Positions 17,096-25,597 of a stretch of DNA of 50,281 bases are shown here, piece by piece (the first letter of the stretch is position 1; each line of letters opens with the position of its first letter). The stretch is taken from the NCBI RefSeq assembly GCF_000468755.1, contig NZ_AWEZ01000004.1, forward strand, positions 1 through 50,281, given 5' to 3'. A model generated the notes under the pieces. The model saw only the letters and a program-made list of their open reading frames with translations. It was not told the DNA's origin and made no database searches. The DNA comes from Olsenella profusa F0195 (GTDB taxonomy: Bacteria > Actinomycetota > Coriobacteriia > Coriobacteriales > Atopobiaceae). Both the position numbers and the translations under genes were made by a program.

Positions 17096-17770
17096 TCACT
17101 CGCCCCTCTCCATAGTGACGGTCGTATCCATGCCCAACAGCTCGGGGTGCTCGGCCCTGAGCTTCACCTCCTCGGGCGAGAGCCCCAGCGCCGCCAGCGT
17201 ATAGCGCCCGCCGTCCCAGGAAAGCACCTGGGAGCTCACGTTGGGTAGCCTGAGGTTCCAGAAGGTCTCCAAGGGAATGTGGAGCGCGGCTCCCACGAGC
17301 GCTCGCGTGAAGCCTCCGTGCGTGAGGCACGCCGTACGCCCCGAGAGCTGCGAGAGCTCCCCCAGCACGCCCGTCGCGCGACCCATGAGGTCCTCGAACG
17401 ACTCTGCGCCCGGTGCGGGCAGGGAGTGCCCCTCCTCGTCACGGGACCAGGGGAAGTCATAGCCCTGCGTACGGAGCTGTGCCACGGTCAGGCCCTGGGC
17501 GGAGCCAAACTCGATCTCCGCCAGATCATCCATGATGACGCAGGAGATGCCCAGGCGGTCGGCCGCCTCCTCGCCGATGGCCTTGCAGCGCGCAAGGGGC
17601 GACGTCAGGATGCGGTCGGGCCGCCATGCCTCGATGGCATCGATGGCCCGGAACATCTGCCGCTCGCCCTCGGGCGTGAGGTCGACGTTCTTCCTGCCCG
17701 AGAGAAAGTGCTGGACATTGGCGACGGTCTGCGGATGACGCATGAAGAGGATGCGATTAACCTCTGCCAT
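17096..17770 (-). CDS. Histidine phosphatase superfamily protein
   Basis: A 224-aa protein of the phosphoglycerate mutase/acid phosphatase fold. The usual N-terminal RHG motif is RHP (LFMRHPQTVANV); the phospho-accepting His is kept. The second catalytic His is in CLTHGGFTRAL, and SPLARCKAI carries the conserved Arg. The ATG at 17770 has GGGGAGGAG upstream and overlaps the pseudouridine synthase stop by 14 nt. Substrate cannot be read from sequence; CobC-like or broad phosphatase activity is possible. It interrupts the common rluB-cmk pairing. Confidence 0.85.
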   Translation of the reverse strand: MAEVNRILFMRHPQTVANVQHFLSGRKNVDLTPEGERQMFRAIDAIEAWRPDRILTSPLARCKAIGEEAADRLGISCVIMDDLAEIEFGSAQGLTVAQLRTQGYDFPWSRDEEGHSLPAPGAESFEDLMGRATGVLGELSQLSGRTACLTHGGFTRALVGAALHIPLETFWNLRLPNVSSQVLSWDGGRYTLAALGLSPEEVKLRAEHPELLGMDTTVTMERGE

Positions 17771-18569
17771 GGTCTCCTCCCCCTTCAAGAAGTGCCTCGA
17801 GACTCGCCTGCTCTGCGAATGAGAGCCTGCGCAGCTGACCAGGAAGCATCCTGCCGAGCTTGAGCGGACCGAACTCGTCCCGGTGCAGGCGGATGACCTC
17901 GTGGCCCACGGCCTTGAGCATACGCTTCACCTGATGCTTCTTGCCCTCATGAATGGTAAGCCCCACCACGGAGCAGCCGTACGGCACCCCCTCGCCCACC
18001 ACGGGAAGGGCACGCCCGTCGTGTGGGCCGATCCTCTCCACCTGGGCGGGACGTGCCTTGTCCGTGCGCATGGACACGCCTTGCTCGAGCCGACGAACGT
18101 CCCCTGCGCCCAGCGTGCCACGCACGAGGGCCACGTAGTGCTTCTCCACATGGTTCGAGGGATGCAGCATCCTATTGGCCACCTCGCCATTAGTGGTGAA
18201 GAGCAGGAGGCCCGTCGTGTCCGCATCGAGGCGTCCCACGGGGAAGAGGCCGGGATATGTGTGGGTGGGCACGAGCTCGGCCACGCAGCGCCTGCCCTGG
18301 GGGTCGCTCATGGTGGTCAGACAGCCTGCGGGCTTGAAGAGCATGAGGTACACATGATCGTCGGTCAGCGTGCAGGGGACGCCATCCACCGTGACCGCGT
18401 CCACGGCGAGATCCACCTTGCTGCCGAGCTCGCTCACGACCTCGCCATTCACCCGCACACGTCCGGCGGTCATGAGGTCCTCGGAACCGCGCCTGCTCGC
18501 CACGCCCGCACGGGCGAGGAATCGCTGCAGGCGCATGGTGCGCGGGTGCCCTGACGCAGGCTCACTCAT
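17757..18569 (-). CDS. rluB: rRNA pseudouridine synthase, RsuA/RluB family
   Basis: The product (270 aa from ATG 18569) has an N-terminal S4 RNA-binding domain (MRLQRFLARAGVASRRGSED) and a catalytic domain with GRLDADTTGLLLFT, where the Asp is the catalytic residue. It isomerises uridine in rRNA, probably 23S as with RluB. Two starts are possible: 18569 (8-nt overlap with scpB, GGGGATG ahead) or the internal ATG at 18536 beginning MRLQ. Its place after scpA-scpB is the usual one for rluB. A Gly-rich tail ends the protein. Confidence 0.9.
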   Translation of the reverse strand: MSEPASGHPRTMRLQRFLARAGVASRRGSEDLMTAGRVRVNGEVVSELGSKVDLAVDAVTVDGVPCTLTDDHVYLMLFKPAGCLTTMSDPQGRRCVAELVPTHTYPGLFPVGRLDADTTGLLLFTTNGEVANRMLHPSNHVEKHYVALVRGTLGAGDVRRLEQGVSMRTDKARPAQVERIGPHDGRALPVVGEGVPYGCSVVGLTIHEGKKHQVKRMLKAVGHEVIRLHRDEFGPLKLGRMLPGQLRRLSFAEQASLEALLEGGGDHGRG

Positions 18570-19278
18570 CGCTGGCATCCCCACCATCCCACGCGAAGGC
18601 GGACTCGTCCTCGTCATCGGAGACACCGCCATCGTCATCCAGAAGGTCACGCTCGTCATCGATGTCCTCGGACGTCTCCTCGAGCGTACTCGAGAGGGTG
18701 CGTCCCGAAAGGCGCTCGCGGATGAAGCGCCTGGACTCCTCGTCGGGGGCAAAGTCCTCGAGCCTGGGCAGCTCGGAGAGGGATCTCAGGCCAAACTGCT
18801 CGAGGAAGCGCTGGGTGGTGCCAAAGAGCGTCGCCCCGTTGCGCGCCCCCTCGTGACCCGCCACGCGCACGAGGCCCTTCTCCCTGAGCGAGGCGATGAC
18901 GCCATCGGAGTTGACGCCGCGCACGCCGCGCACGCCCTCGCGCGAGACGGGCTGATGGTAGGCGATGACGGCGAGCGTCTCGAGCGCCGCCTGGCTCAGC
19001 TGGCGGGTGTCCCAGCTCAGGACATAGGACTCCACCTCGTCGTGGAAGGCGGGATGCGTGAAGAGCCGCCATCCCCCCGCCACCTCACGCAGCTGGAAAC
19101 CGCGGTTGGCATCGGCGTACTCTGCCGCGAGCACGGCCAGGGCCTCGGACACCTCACCGGGTGCGGCCCCCAGGGCCCTCGCAAGGTCCACGGCCGGCAC
19201 GGCATCGCTTGAGACCAGCAGCAGCGCCTCGAGGCGGGACCGCAGGTCACCATCGTCCAGATGCTCAAGATCCTCCAT
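18562..19278 (-). CDS. scpB: Segregation and condensation protein B
   Basis: The 238-aa kleisin-interacting subunit of the SMC condensin complex. Two winged-helix domains cover about 10-180: LEALLLVSSDAVPAVDLARAL, then AALETLAVIAYHQPVSRE and GVNSDGVIASLREKGLV, the typical ScpB signature. The last 50 residues are extremely acidic (many Asp, Glu and Ser) and probably disordered. It overlaps scpA by one base (TGATG), so the two subunits are co-translated. Confidence 0.94.
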   Translation of the reverse strand: MEDLEHLDDGDLRSRLEALLLVSSDAVPAVDLARALGAAPGEVSEALAVLAAEYADANRGFQLREVAGGWRLFTHPAFHDEVESYVLSWDTRQLSQAALETLAVIAYHQPVSREGVRGVRGVNSDGVIASLREKGLVRVAGHEGARNGATLFGTTQRFLEQFGLRSLSELPRLEDFAPDEESRRFIRERLSGRTLSSTLEETSEDIDDERDLLDDDGGVSDDEDESAFAWDGGDASDE

Positions 19279-20096
19279 CAGAGGTCCTCCTCACTGCTCG
19301 TGAGCTCGGAGTCGTCCAGCTCGAAGGTGGGGGCACCCTCCATGCGACTGACGCCGATCTCACCAAAGGCGTCCGATTGGGAGAGTGTCACCACCCCGCG
19401 CTTGGAGAGCTCGAGGATGGCCAGGAAGGTTGCCACCACGGTCTGCGCGCGCAGGTCGCCATCGAGCAACTCGGAGAAGGTCAGGCGCGGCCTGGCGCGC
19501 GTCATGCGGTCGACCGAGGCGACCGTGAGGGCGATGGGAAGTCGCTTGGGGGCCACATGCTCCGCCTCCAGCAGGAACCCCTCACGGCGGCTGTCAAGGT
19601 CCGCGCAGATGACGGCAAGCGAGCGCAGGGAGATGCCCTCGAGGTAGTCAGGCATGAGCCCCAGGAACTCGGGGTCGGGGCCAGCCGTACGGGGCAGCAT
19701 GCGGCCCTCCGCCTCCCTGCGCGCACCCAGTGCGGCGGCGGCATTCCTAAACTGCTTATAGGCGATGAGTCGCTGGACGAGCACCTCGCGCGCCGCCTCG
19801 GGCGAGAGGCTGGCGAGCCCCTCGTCCTCGGGGTCGCCCTCGTCCTCCTGGGGACGTGAGGCATCGTGCTCGGGCACGAGTGCCTGGGCCTTGATGTCCA
19901 GCAGCGTGGAGGCGACCAGAACGAAGTCGCTCGCCACGTCGAGATCGAGGGTTCCCATGCGCTCCACCTCGGTGAGGTACTGGTCGGTGACCTCGGCGAT
20001 GGAGATGGAGCCGATGGCCACCTTCTGGCGCCCCACCAACTGAAGAAGCAGGTCGAAGGGTCCGCTGAACACCTTTGTCCGCACGGCAAACGACAC
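19278..20096 (-). CDS. scpA: Segregation and condensation protein A
   Basis: The 272-aa kleisin of SMC-ScpAB. It begins with the family N terminus VFSGPFDLLLQLV, followed by ISIAEVTDQYLTEV and DFVLVASTLLDIKAQALVP. The centre (about 90-130) is acidic and variable, and the C-terminal winged helix ends near ELSKRGVVTLSQSDAFGEI. The start is GTG 20096, one base beyond the stop of the upstream M50 protease gene. Confidence 0.94.
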   Translation of the reverse strand: MSFAVRTKVFSGPFDLLLQLVGRQKVAIGSISIAEVTDQYLTEVERMGTLDLDVASDFVLVASTLLDIKAQALVPEHDASRPQEDEGDPEDEGLASLSPEAAREVLVQRLIAYKQFRNAAAALGARREAEGRMLPRTAGPDPEFLGLMPDYLEGISLRSLAVICADLDSRREGFLLEAEHVAPKRLPIALTVASVDRMTRARPRLTFSELLDGDLRAQTVVATFLAILELSKRGVVTLSQSDAFGEIGVSRMEGAPTFELDDSELTSSEEDL

Positions 20097-20097
20097 G

Positions 20098-20790
20098 CTA
20101 TCCCGTCATCCCCAAGAGCAGATCCGTGAGGTTGCCCGCCGTCGCGTCGAGATAGAGACCAAGGATGTCGACGTCGAGCACCATGGGCACGACATACAGC
20201 ACGACGAGGAGGACGACCATGGAGTAGCGCTGCATCCGATAGTACCTGGCGAGGGCGCGATCCGAGAGAAAGAGCGAGATGACCTTGGAGCCATCGAGCG
20301 GTGGCAACGGAATGAGGTTGAAGAAGGCGAGCACAAGATTCACCTGGACGAACACGATCAGGAACCACGCCACCCAAGCGAGGACGGACGAGGGCGTCCC
20401 CATGAGGGCGATGGGCGCACCTCGCAGCACGAGCGCATAGAGCAGCGCCCCCACCAGGGCCTGCAGTATGTTGCAGCAGGGCCCGGCAAGGGCGACGAGC
20501 ACCTCCCCCACGCGGTGGTTCCTGAGATTGTAGGGGTTATAGGGAACGGGCTTGGCATAGGCAAAGATGGGGCCGCCCATGAAGGCCATGAGGAGCGGCA
20601 GGATGATCGAGCCGAAGGGGTCGAGATGCGCCGCAGGGTTGAGCGTGAGACGTCCGGCGTTCTTGGCCGTGGGGTCGCCCAGCCGATAGGCGACGTACCC
20701 ATGGGCGCACTCGTGCAGGATGGACGAGAAGATGACGACGACCACGGACATGACCATCAGGACAAGGCGGTAGGTGGACAGAGAGCTCAT
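20098..20790 (-). CDS. Site-2 protease family (M50) membrane metalloprotease
   Basis: A 230-aa membrane protein with about five hydrophobic segments. The zinc motif HECAH (residues 26-30) lies in the first, and NLIPLPPLDGSKV in a later one supplies the third ligand Asp. No PDZ domain is present, so it belongs to the short rhomboid-like M50 group (YwhC/SpoIVFB type) that is common next to scpA. GGGAGGATCCCC precedes the ATG. Substrate is unknown. Confidence 0.9.
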   Translation of the reverse strand: MSSLSTYRLVLMVMSVVVVIFSSILHECAHGYVAYRLGDPTAKNAGRLTLNPAAHLDPFGSIILPLLMAFMGGPIFAYAKPVPYNPYNLRNHRVGEVLVALAGPCCNILQALVGALLYALVLRGAPIALMGTPSSVLAWVAWFLIVFVQVNLVLAFFNLIPLPPLDGSKVISLFLSDRALARYYRMQRYSMVVLLVVLYVVPMVLDVDILGLYLDATAGNLTDLLLGMTG

Positions 20791-20805
20791 GGGGATCCTC
20801 CCTAG

Positions 20806-21342
20806 CTAGCGCATGCGCCAGCGACGTGCCAGACGGCAGAGCATCCAGTCGATGACGAACAGTATGATAGCGGTAAGGGCGAAGTCTCCCCGGAAGGCGC
20901 CGCCCAGGGGCGTCTCCACCACGAGCACGCCCAGAAGCGGTCGGGGAATCCACCGACCCACGACGTTCATGAGACCGACCAGATAGAGGCGCATCGACCC
21001 CGAGAGGCACGCCGCGGCTATCACCAGCACCGAGAGCACGATGGCACAGATGCGGCAGATGACGGCAACGACGTGGGCGACGGTCCCGAGCGCGGATGCA
21101 CCCGCCCTCGAGGAGGGGTGTGGTGGCCGCGCCCGCCGCTCGTCCTCGTAGGAGTAGTCATACCCCGTGCGCGAGGGGCTGGGAACCGCCTGCCTGGTGA
21201 GTGGGGGTTGCTGCTGGTGGGAGGCCGTGCGGGGCATAGGCGCCGTCGCGTGCGGCCGCGCCCCCACACGCGTGGCGTCACCGGCCCGCTGTGGCGTGCC
21301 GGCGGTGTCGCCGGGACGGTCGCTCCTGAGGTGGCTAGGCAT
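20806..21342 (-). CDS. Membrane protein of unknown function with basic, disordered N terminus
   Basis: A 178-aa protein. The first 75 residues are rich in Arg, Pro, Ala, Gln and Thr, and likely cytoplasmic and disordered. Three hydrophobic segments follow, near 83-110 ([20 protein letters not shown]), 115-145 and 153-172. GAGGAGGG precedes ATG 21342, which overlaps the ABC-F stop by 8 nt, and the M50 protease follows 15 nt later, so all three are probably one transcript. I do not recognise a family; a YggT-like arrangement was considered but no motif supports it. Confidence 0.7.
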   Translation of the reverse strand: MPSHLRSDRPGDTAGTPQRAGDATRVGARPHATAPMPRTASHQQQPPLTRQAVPSPSRTGYDYSYEDERRARPPHPSSRAGASALGTVAHVVAVICRICAIVLSVLVIAAACLSGSMRLYLVGLMNVVGRWIPRPLLGVLVVETPLGGAFRGDFALTAIILFVIDWMLCRLARRWRMR

Positions 21343-23326
21343 TGAGTCCCTCCTCGATCCTCTCGGTCAGTTCGAGCCACTCCTCCTCGAGCGGGGGAAT
21401 CTTCCTCGAGAGGTCGTTGTACTCCTTCAGGGCCCTGTCGAACGCAGCGGCATCGTTGTAGAGGCCCTCGGAGGCCATGAGGTCCATGAGCTCCTTGTAG
21501 CGCTTCTGCGCAGGCCTGAGGGCGGCCTCCACCTGCCTGAGGCGGCGGCGCTCCCCCCGCACGGCCCTGCTCGCGGCATTGCGGCGCTCGGCTTCGGCAC
21601 GGCGCTGCTCGCGCGTCTTCACCTTGCGCCCCGTCGACCTCTCCCCCTCCATGGGTGTGGGCCGAGCGGACGGCGGTGCCGGCGCCGGCACGGGCCCCGG
21701 CACCGCCACATCCGCAAGCTCGGCGCGCTTGAAGAGGTAGTAGTCGTAGTCGCCGTCGTAGAGCGTCACCGTGTGGTCGCGCACGTCCACGACCTTGTTG
21801 GCAACGGCACGCACGAGATGCTCGTCGTGGCTGATGAGCACGATGGTGCCCGGGAAGCTTCTCAGGGCCTCCTCAAGCACGTCCACGGAGTCGATGTCCA
21901 GATGGTTCGTGGGCTCGTCCAGGCAGATGAGCGGATCGGGTGCCACGAGCATGCGTGCGAGCGCCAGGCGCGCCTTCTCGCCACCGGAGAGCACGCCCAC
22001 CCGCTTGTCCACGTCGTCCCCATGGAAGAGGAAGGCCCCCAGCAGGCGGCGCTCCTCGGAGGTAGTCCAGCCAGGGGCAGCCGCGTCCATCTCCTGCAGC
22101 ACGGTGTTGCCCTCGGTGAGGGTCTCGAGCTGATGCTGCGCGTAGTAGGACTGCGTCACGTTCTGGCCCAGCTCGATGGTGCCCGCCGTGGGTGGCTCGT
22201 GGTTGTTGATGAGCTTCATGAGCGTGGACTTGCCCGCACCGTTGGGACCCACGAGCGCCACGTGGTCGCCCCGATAGAGCTTGAGGTTGACCCCCTCGTA
22301 TACGAAGGTGTCACCATAGCTTTTCGCGACGTTCTCGAGCGAGACCACCAGGTCGCCCGTGCGCGGCGGGTCCGGGAAGCGGAAGTGCACCCTCTTGGAG
22401 GACTCCGGCAGCACCACCAGCTCGTCCTCGATCTTCTCGATGCGGCGTATGCGCTCCTGCACCTGCTTGGCCTTGGTGGGCTTGTAGCGGAACTTCTCCA
22501 CGAAGACCCTCATGTGGTTGATGTCACGCTCCTGCGCGGCACGCTTGGCGCGCAGCTGCTCGAGGTTGTCCTCGCGCTGACGCAGGTAGCTCGAATAGTT
22601 GCCCACATAGGTGGTGAGGCGCTTGTTCTCGAGCGCAGCCACATGGCTCACGCAGGAGTCCATGAACGAGCGGTCGTGACTCACGAGCAGCACGGCGCCG
22701 TCATAGCCGGAGAGGAACGACTCCAGCCAGCTCACGCTCTCGAGGTCGAGATGGTTGGTGGGCTCGTCGAGCAGCAGCAGGTCGGGATGGCGGAGCAGCA
22801 GCTTGGAGAGGGCGATGCGCATCTGCCAGCCACCGGAGAACTCCGAGGCGGGCTTGTCGAAGTCCTCCACGGGAAAGCCGAGACCACCCAGGATCTGGCG
22901 GGCATGTGCCTCGAGCTCGTAGCCACCCAGTCGCTCGAAGCGGTCCTGGGCGGTACCATACTCCTCCAACAGCGCATATTGCTCGTCCCCCTCGGGCATG
23001 GTGGAAATCTGGCGCTCCATGTCCTTGATGCGCGTCTCGAGCTGCCGTATCTCCCGGGCAGATTCGACGACCTCGGCCAGGGCGCTCCTGTCGCCGCCGA
23101 TGTGGGTCTCCTGCTCGAGGTAGCCCACCGTGGCGCCCTTGGCAAGGCTCACCGTGCCCTCGTCGGCAGACTCCTGTCCCATGAGGATCCTGAGCAGCGT
23201 GGTCTTGCCGGCACCGTTGGGGCCGACGAGCCCCCACCGCTCGCCGGCGTTGAGCTGCAAGGTAGCGGCCGAGTACAGAACCCGGCCGCCAAAGGACTTT
23301 GATAGCTTGTCCGCAAGAACGATCAA
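21335..23326 (-). CDS. ABC-F ATPase (YheS/YdiF-like)
   Basis: Two ABC domains without membrane segments (663 aa). Domain 1: Walker [12 protein letters not shown], signature FSGGWQMRI, Walker [11 protein letters not shown]. Domain 2: Walker [12 protein letters not shown], signature LSGGEKARL, Walker [11 protein letters not shown]. The linker (about 240-310) is Arg/Lys-rich, and a C-terminal coiled coil (about 560-655) is preceded by a Pro/Ala-rich stretch. I place the start at TTG 23326 (encoded [14 protein letters not shown]), with GGAG nine bases upstream, because the longer frame has no family sequence. A TATACT hexamer at 23366-23371 may be its -10 box. Expected role: ribosome-associated translation factor. 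Confidence 0.88.
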   Translation of the reverse strand: MIVLADKLSKSFGGRVLYSAATLQLNAGERWGLVGPNGAGKTTLLRILMGQESADEGTVSLAKGATVGYLEQETHIGGDRSALAEVVESAREIRQLETRIKDMERQISTMPEGDEQYALLEEYGTAQDRFERLGGYELEAHARQILGGLGFPVEDFDKPASEFSGGWQMRIALSKLLLRHPDLLLLDEPTNHLDLESVSWLESFLSGYDGAVLLVSHDRSFMDSCVSHVAALENKRLTTYVGNYSSYLRQREDNLEQLRAKRAAQERDINHMRVFVEKFRYKPTKAKQVQERIRRIEKIEDELVVLPESSKRVHFRFPDPPRTGDLVVSLENVAKSYGDTFVYEGVNLKLYRGDHVALVGPNGAGKSTLMKLINNHEPPTAGTIELGQNVTQSYYAQHQLETLTEGNTVLQEMDAAAPGWTTSEERRLLGAFLFHGDDVDKRVGVLSGGEKARLALARMLVAPDPLICLDEPTNHLDIDSVDVLEEALRSFPGTIVLISHDEHLVRAVANKVVDVRDHTVTLYDGDYDYYLFKRAELADVAVPGPVPAPAPPSARPTPMEGERSTGRKVKTREQRRAEAERRNAASRAVRGERRRLRQVEAALRPAQKRYKELMDLMASEGLYNDAAAFDRALKEYNDLSRKIPPLEEEWLELTERIEEGLNA

Positions 23327-23431
23327 ACGGCACTCACTCCCTGGTTCGAGCGACAGGTCTGCTCCAGTATATGCGACAGCGCAGCCGCGTTTGGCCATCC
23401 CCCGCCAACATACAGAAACCCACCAGCCGCG

Positions 23432-23812
23432 CTACCGATCGCAGGTGAGGTGGATGGCAAAGCCCGCAATCTGTCGCTTGAAGTAGATGAGGTGAATGGA
23501 GCCATCGGGGTTGAGGGACATCGTCTCGGGGTTCACCTCGAAGCCACGCTGCGCAAACCACTCGATGGCAGCGGGAATGTCGTTGACGTAGAAGCCGATG
23601 TGGCCCTTCTCGCCACGTGCGGCCTCGGGCAGCATGACCTCCACGAGCGTGCCGGCAAAGACGGAGACGGGTGCCGTCACGCTGCGTCTGAGCCCTATGA
23701 GCACAGAGAGGAGGGCCACGATCTCCTCGGCCTCCTCCTTGCTCGCGGCGTTGATGCCCACATGTGAGATATGCATATCGAACAGCTCCACGGGACCGTC
23801 CTGCTGCTCCAT
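23432..23812 (-). CDS. VOC superfamily (glyoxalase-like) protein
   Basis: A 126-aa protein with one pair of beta-alpha-beta-beta-beta modules of the vicinal-oxygen-chelate fold. It shows MHISHVGINAASKEEAEEIVALL near the N terminus, GHIGFYVNDIPAAIEWFAQRGFEV in the middle, and HLIYFKRQIAGFAIHL at the end. His and Glu residues in these strands could bind a metal. GGGAGGGAACC precedes ATG 23812. Enzymatic role is unknown; members include glyoxalases, dioxygenases and resistance proteins. Confidence 0.82.
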   Translation of the reverse strand: MEQQDGPVELFDMHISHVGINAASKEEAEEIVALLSVLIGLRRSVTAPVSVFAGTLVEVMLPEAARGEKGHIGFYVNDIPAAIEWFAQRGFEVNPETMSLNPDGSIHLIYFKRQIAGFAIHLTCDR

Positions 23813-23850
23813 GGTTCCCTCCCTGAGTCTGGGGACTTCCAAAAAAGTCC

Positions 23851-23878
23851 TTGACCGGCACCCTGCGTTTGGTAATAT
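23851..23878 (+). promoter_or_regulatory. Sigma70-type promoter of tRNA-Ala
   Basis: TTGACC (23851-23856) and TAATAT (23873-23878) with a 16-bp spacer, ending 17 bp before the tRNA 5' end. It is among the best consensus matches in the window. Confidence 0.75.
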
Positions 23879-23895
23879 ACCTCTTGCACCAGCGC

Positions 23896-23971
23896 GGGGA
23901 ATTAGCTCAGTTGGGAGAGCGCATGACTGGCAGTCATGAGGTCAGGGGTTCAAATCCCCTATTCTCCACCA
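23896..23971 (+). tRNA. tRNA-Ala(GGC)
   Basis: Cloverleaf with acceptor stem GGGGAAT/ATTCTCC (one G-U pair), anticodon loop CTGGCAG giving anticodon GGC, and T arm GGGGTTCAAATCCCC. Discriminator A at 23968 is followed by an encoded CCA. Confidence 0.95.
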
Positions 23972-23981
23972 TGCCATCGAG

Positions 23982-24009
23982 GGCGGCGGCTTAGGTCGTC
24001 GCCTTTTTC
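23982..24009 (+). terminator. Hairpin with U tract between two tRNA genes
   Basis: A 9-bp stem (23982-23990 with 23995-24003, two G-U pairs) and 4-nt loop are followed by five U residues. It ends 6 nt before the next tRNA. No clear promoter fits between it and that tRNA, so it may be a leaky terminator or a processing signal in a two-tRNA transcript. Confidence 0.6.
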
Positions 24010-24014
24010 TATCC

Positions 24015-24090
24015 GGGCCTATGGCGCAACGGTTAGCGCAGGGGACTCATAATCCCTGGGTTGGGGGTTCGAATCCCTCTGGGCCCACCA
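24015..24090 (+). tRNA. tRNA-Ile2(CAT), lysidine-modified type
   Basis: Cloverleaf with acceptor GGGCCTA/TGGGCCC, anticodon loop CTCATAA, and encoded CCA (24088-24090). CAT could mean Met or Ile2. The C4-G69 and C5-G68 acceptor pairs are TilS recognition features shared with E. coli and B. subtilis tRNA-Ile2 and absent from E. coli elongator tRNA-Met, so Ile2 is preferred. Confidence 0.8.
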
Positions 24091-24097
24091 CATGACC

Positions 24098-24129
24098 AGC
24101 CCGCCGCCACAACGTTGGCGGCGGGCTTT
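24098..24129 (+). terminator. Intrinsic terminator after tRNA-Ile2
   Basis: A perfect 12-bp stem (24098-24109 with 24116-24127), a 6-nt loop and a short TTT tail, starting 8 nt after the CCA end. Confidence 0.8.
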
Positions 24130-24299
24130 CCTCGGCCCGACGGGCGCGCCAGCCGCCACTCGCGGAACAGGATCGCCTCAAGCGCATCGCGAACGCATAT
24201 AGTAGTATGCATGGTTGCGAAGGGGCCTGGCTGGCTCCCAGTCCTCATCAGGAATCATAGTTCACCACGGTGCGCCTTCGCATAGAGGAGGCGACTGTC

Positions 24300-25253
24300 A
24301 TGAGCATAGGGTTTCCCATTCCGTCAAAGGAGCATGAGTCGAGGCGGGCGCTCCTCCCCTCCGACCTTGCCGTCATCGAACGCCCCCAGGACCTTGTGTT
24401 CGAGCGGGGCTATGGCGACATCCTGGGAATCACCGACGAACGGTACACGCGTACGGGAGCACGGACGGGCTCGCGCACCGAAGTGTTGGCGTGTGCGAGC
24501 ATCGTCGACCCCAAGGTGGGCGACGCTGACTACCTTGGCAGCCTGGCACCGGGAACCACCATCTTCGGTTGGGTGCATGCGGCCGAGAACCCCGAGGTCG
24601 CCGATGCGCTCACGAAGGGCGGCCTCACGGCCTATGCATGGGAGCACCTGTACGAGGACGGACGGCACGTCTTCTGGCGCAACAATCAGCTTGCGGGAGA
24701 GGCGGCCGTGCTGCATGCGTTCCTCTGCCAGGGACGGATGCCCCAGGGGCAACGGGTTGCCGTCATCGGCCGAGGAGACACGGCCTTGGGCGCCATCGGG
24801 GTGCTGGAGGGGCTCAGTGCCAACGTCACCGTCTATCAGCGCAGGACCGAGGCGCTGCTGCGCAAGGAGCTCCCCTCGTTCGATGTCGTGGTCAACTGCG
24901 TCATGTGGGATCTCACGCGCACGGACCACATCCTGTCGCGCGATGACGTGGCGCGCATGAGGCCTGGCTCCCTCATCATCGACGTGAGCTGCGACGAGGC
25001 CGGTGCCATAGAGACGAGCCACCCCACCACCATAGATCACCCCACCTACACGGTCGAGGGGATCCTGCACTACGCGGTCGACCACACGCCCTCGCTCGTG
25101 TACGGGACCGCCTCGGAGGCCATCTCGGCAGCCGTGGCACGCTACGTCAACGAACTGAGCCGTGGGAGGCATTCCAAGGCGCTTGAGGGTGGTCTCATCG
25201 TCCGCGATGGCGTGCCCGTCCGCCGCCGGACGCCACGGAGCGCGGGCAACTGA
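24300..25253 (+). CDS. N5-(carboxyethyl)ornithine synthase-like dehydrogenase
   Basis: A 317-aa protein of the alanine dehydrogenase/transhydrogenase-related family. The N terminus MSIGFPIPSKEHESRRALLPSDL resembles N5-(carboxyethyl)ornithine synthase of lactic acid bacteria, which condenses pyruvate with ornithine or lysine using NADPH. A Rossmann-like segment VAVIGRGDTALGAIGVLEGL (about 155-175) would bind the nucleotide. GAGGAGGCG precedes ATG 24300. It appears to be a single-gene unit between tRNA genes. A related opine-type or amino-acid dehydrogenase role is the main alternative. Confidence 0.75.
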   Translation: MSIGFPIPSKEHESRRALLPSDLAVIERPQDLVFERGYGDILGITDERYTRTGARTGSRTEVLACASIVDPKVGDADYLGSLAPGTTIFGWVHAAENPEVADALTKGGLTAYAWEHLYEDGRHVFWRNNQLAGEAAVLHAFLCQGRMPQGQRVAVIGRGDTALGAIGVLEGLSANVTVYQRRTEALLRKELPSFDVVVNCVMWDLTRTDHILSRDDVARMRPGSLIIDVSCDEAGAIETSHPTTIDHPTYTVEGILHYAVDHTPSLVYGTASEAISAAVARYVNELSRGRHSKALEGGLIVRDGVPVRRRTPRSAGN

Positions 25254-25290
25254 TGCGGCTCGTGCGTGCGCGGCAGAGGGCAGCGCGACA

Positions 25291-25321
25291 GAAAGGGCCA
25301 GGGCCCGCAGGGACCCTGGCC
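25291..25321 (-). terminator. Terminator of tRNA-Val, possibly bidirectional
   Basis: An 8-bp stem (25296-25303 with 25314-25321) with a 10-nt loop lies 12 nt beyond the tRNA-Val 3' end. Minus-strand RNA continues as CUUUCUG. It also lies downstream of the plus-strand gene ending at 25253 and could serve both. Confidence 0.6.
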
Positions 25322-25333
25322 TTGTGCACGCCA

Positions 25334-25408
25334 TGGTGGGCGATGCTGGATTCGAACCAGCGACCCCTTCCGTGTGAAGGAAGTGCTCTACCCCTGAGCC
25401 AATCGCCC
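25334..25408 (-). tRNA. tRNA-Val(CAC)
   Basis: Cloverleaf with acceptor GGGCGAT/ATCGCCC, anticodon stem CTTCC/GGAAG and loop TTCACAC (anticodon CAC), T arm GCTGGTTCGAATCCAGC, discriminator A and encoded CCA (25334-25336). Confidence 0.95.
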
Positions 25409-25419
25409 GTGCGGAAGAG

Positions 25420-25448
25420 ATACTACCAGAACATTTCCCCACAGCCAA
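25420..25448 (-). promoter_or_regulatory. Sigma70-type promoter of tRNA-Val
   Basis: TTGGCT (25443-25448) and TAGTAT (25420-25425) with a 17-bp spacer, 11 bp before the tRNA 5' end. Confidence 0.65.
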
Positions 25449-25597
25449 CGGGAATTTGGCATTGTGGGCAAGGGGGATGTCTGAGCTGGACGTCACCACC
25501 CCACAGCCTCGCGGAACGGACGCCCCGCACACGATCCGCGATTCGCTACACTAGGTACATGTGAGATGACATACCGACGCAAGAAGAGGGATGCCCC

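Noticed and set aside
23131-23326. Longer ABC-F protein starting at 23398
   Set aside because: The added N-terminal residues have no family similarity, and TTG 23326 has a ribosome site.
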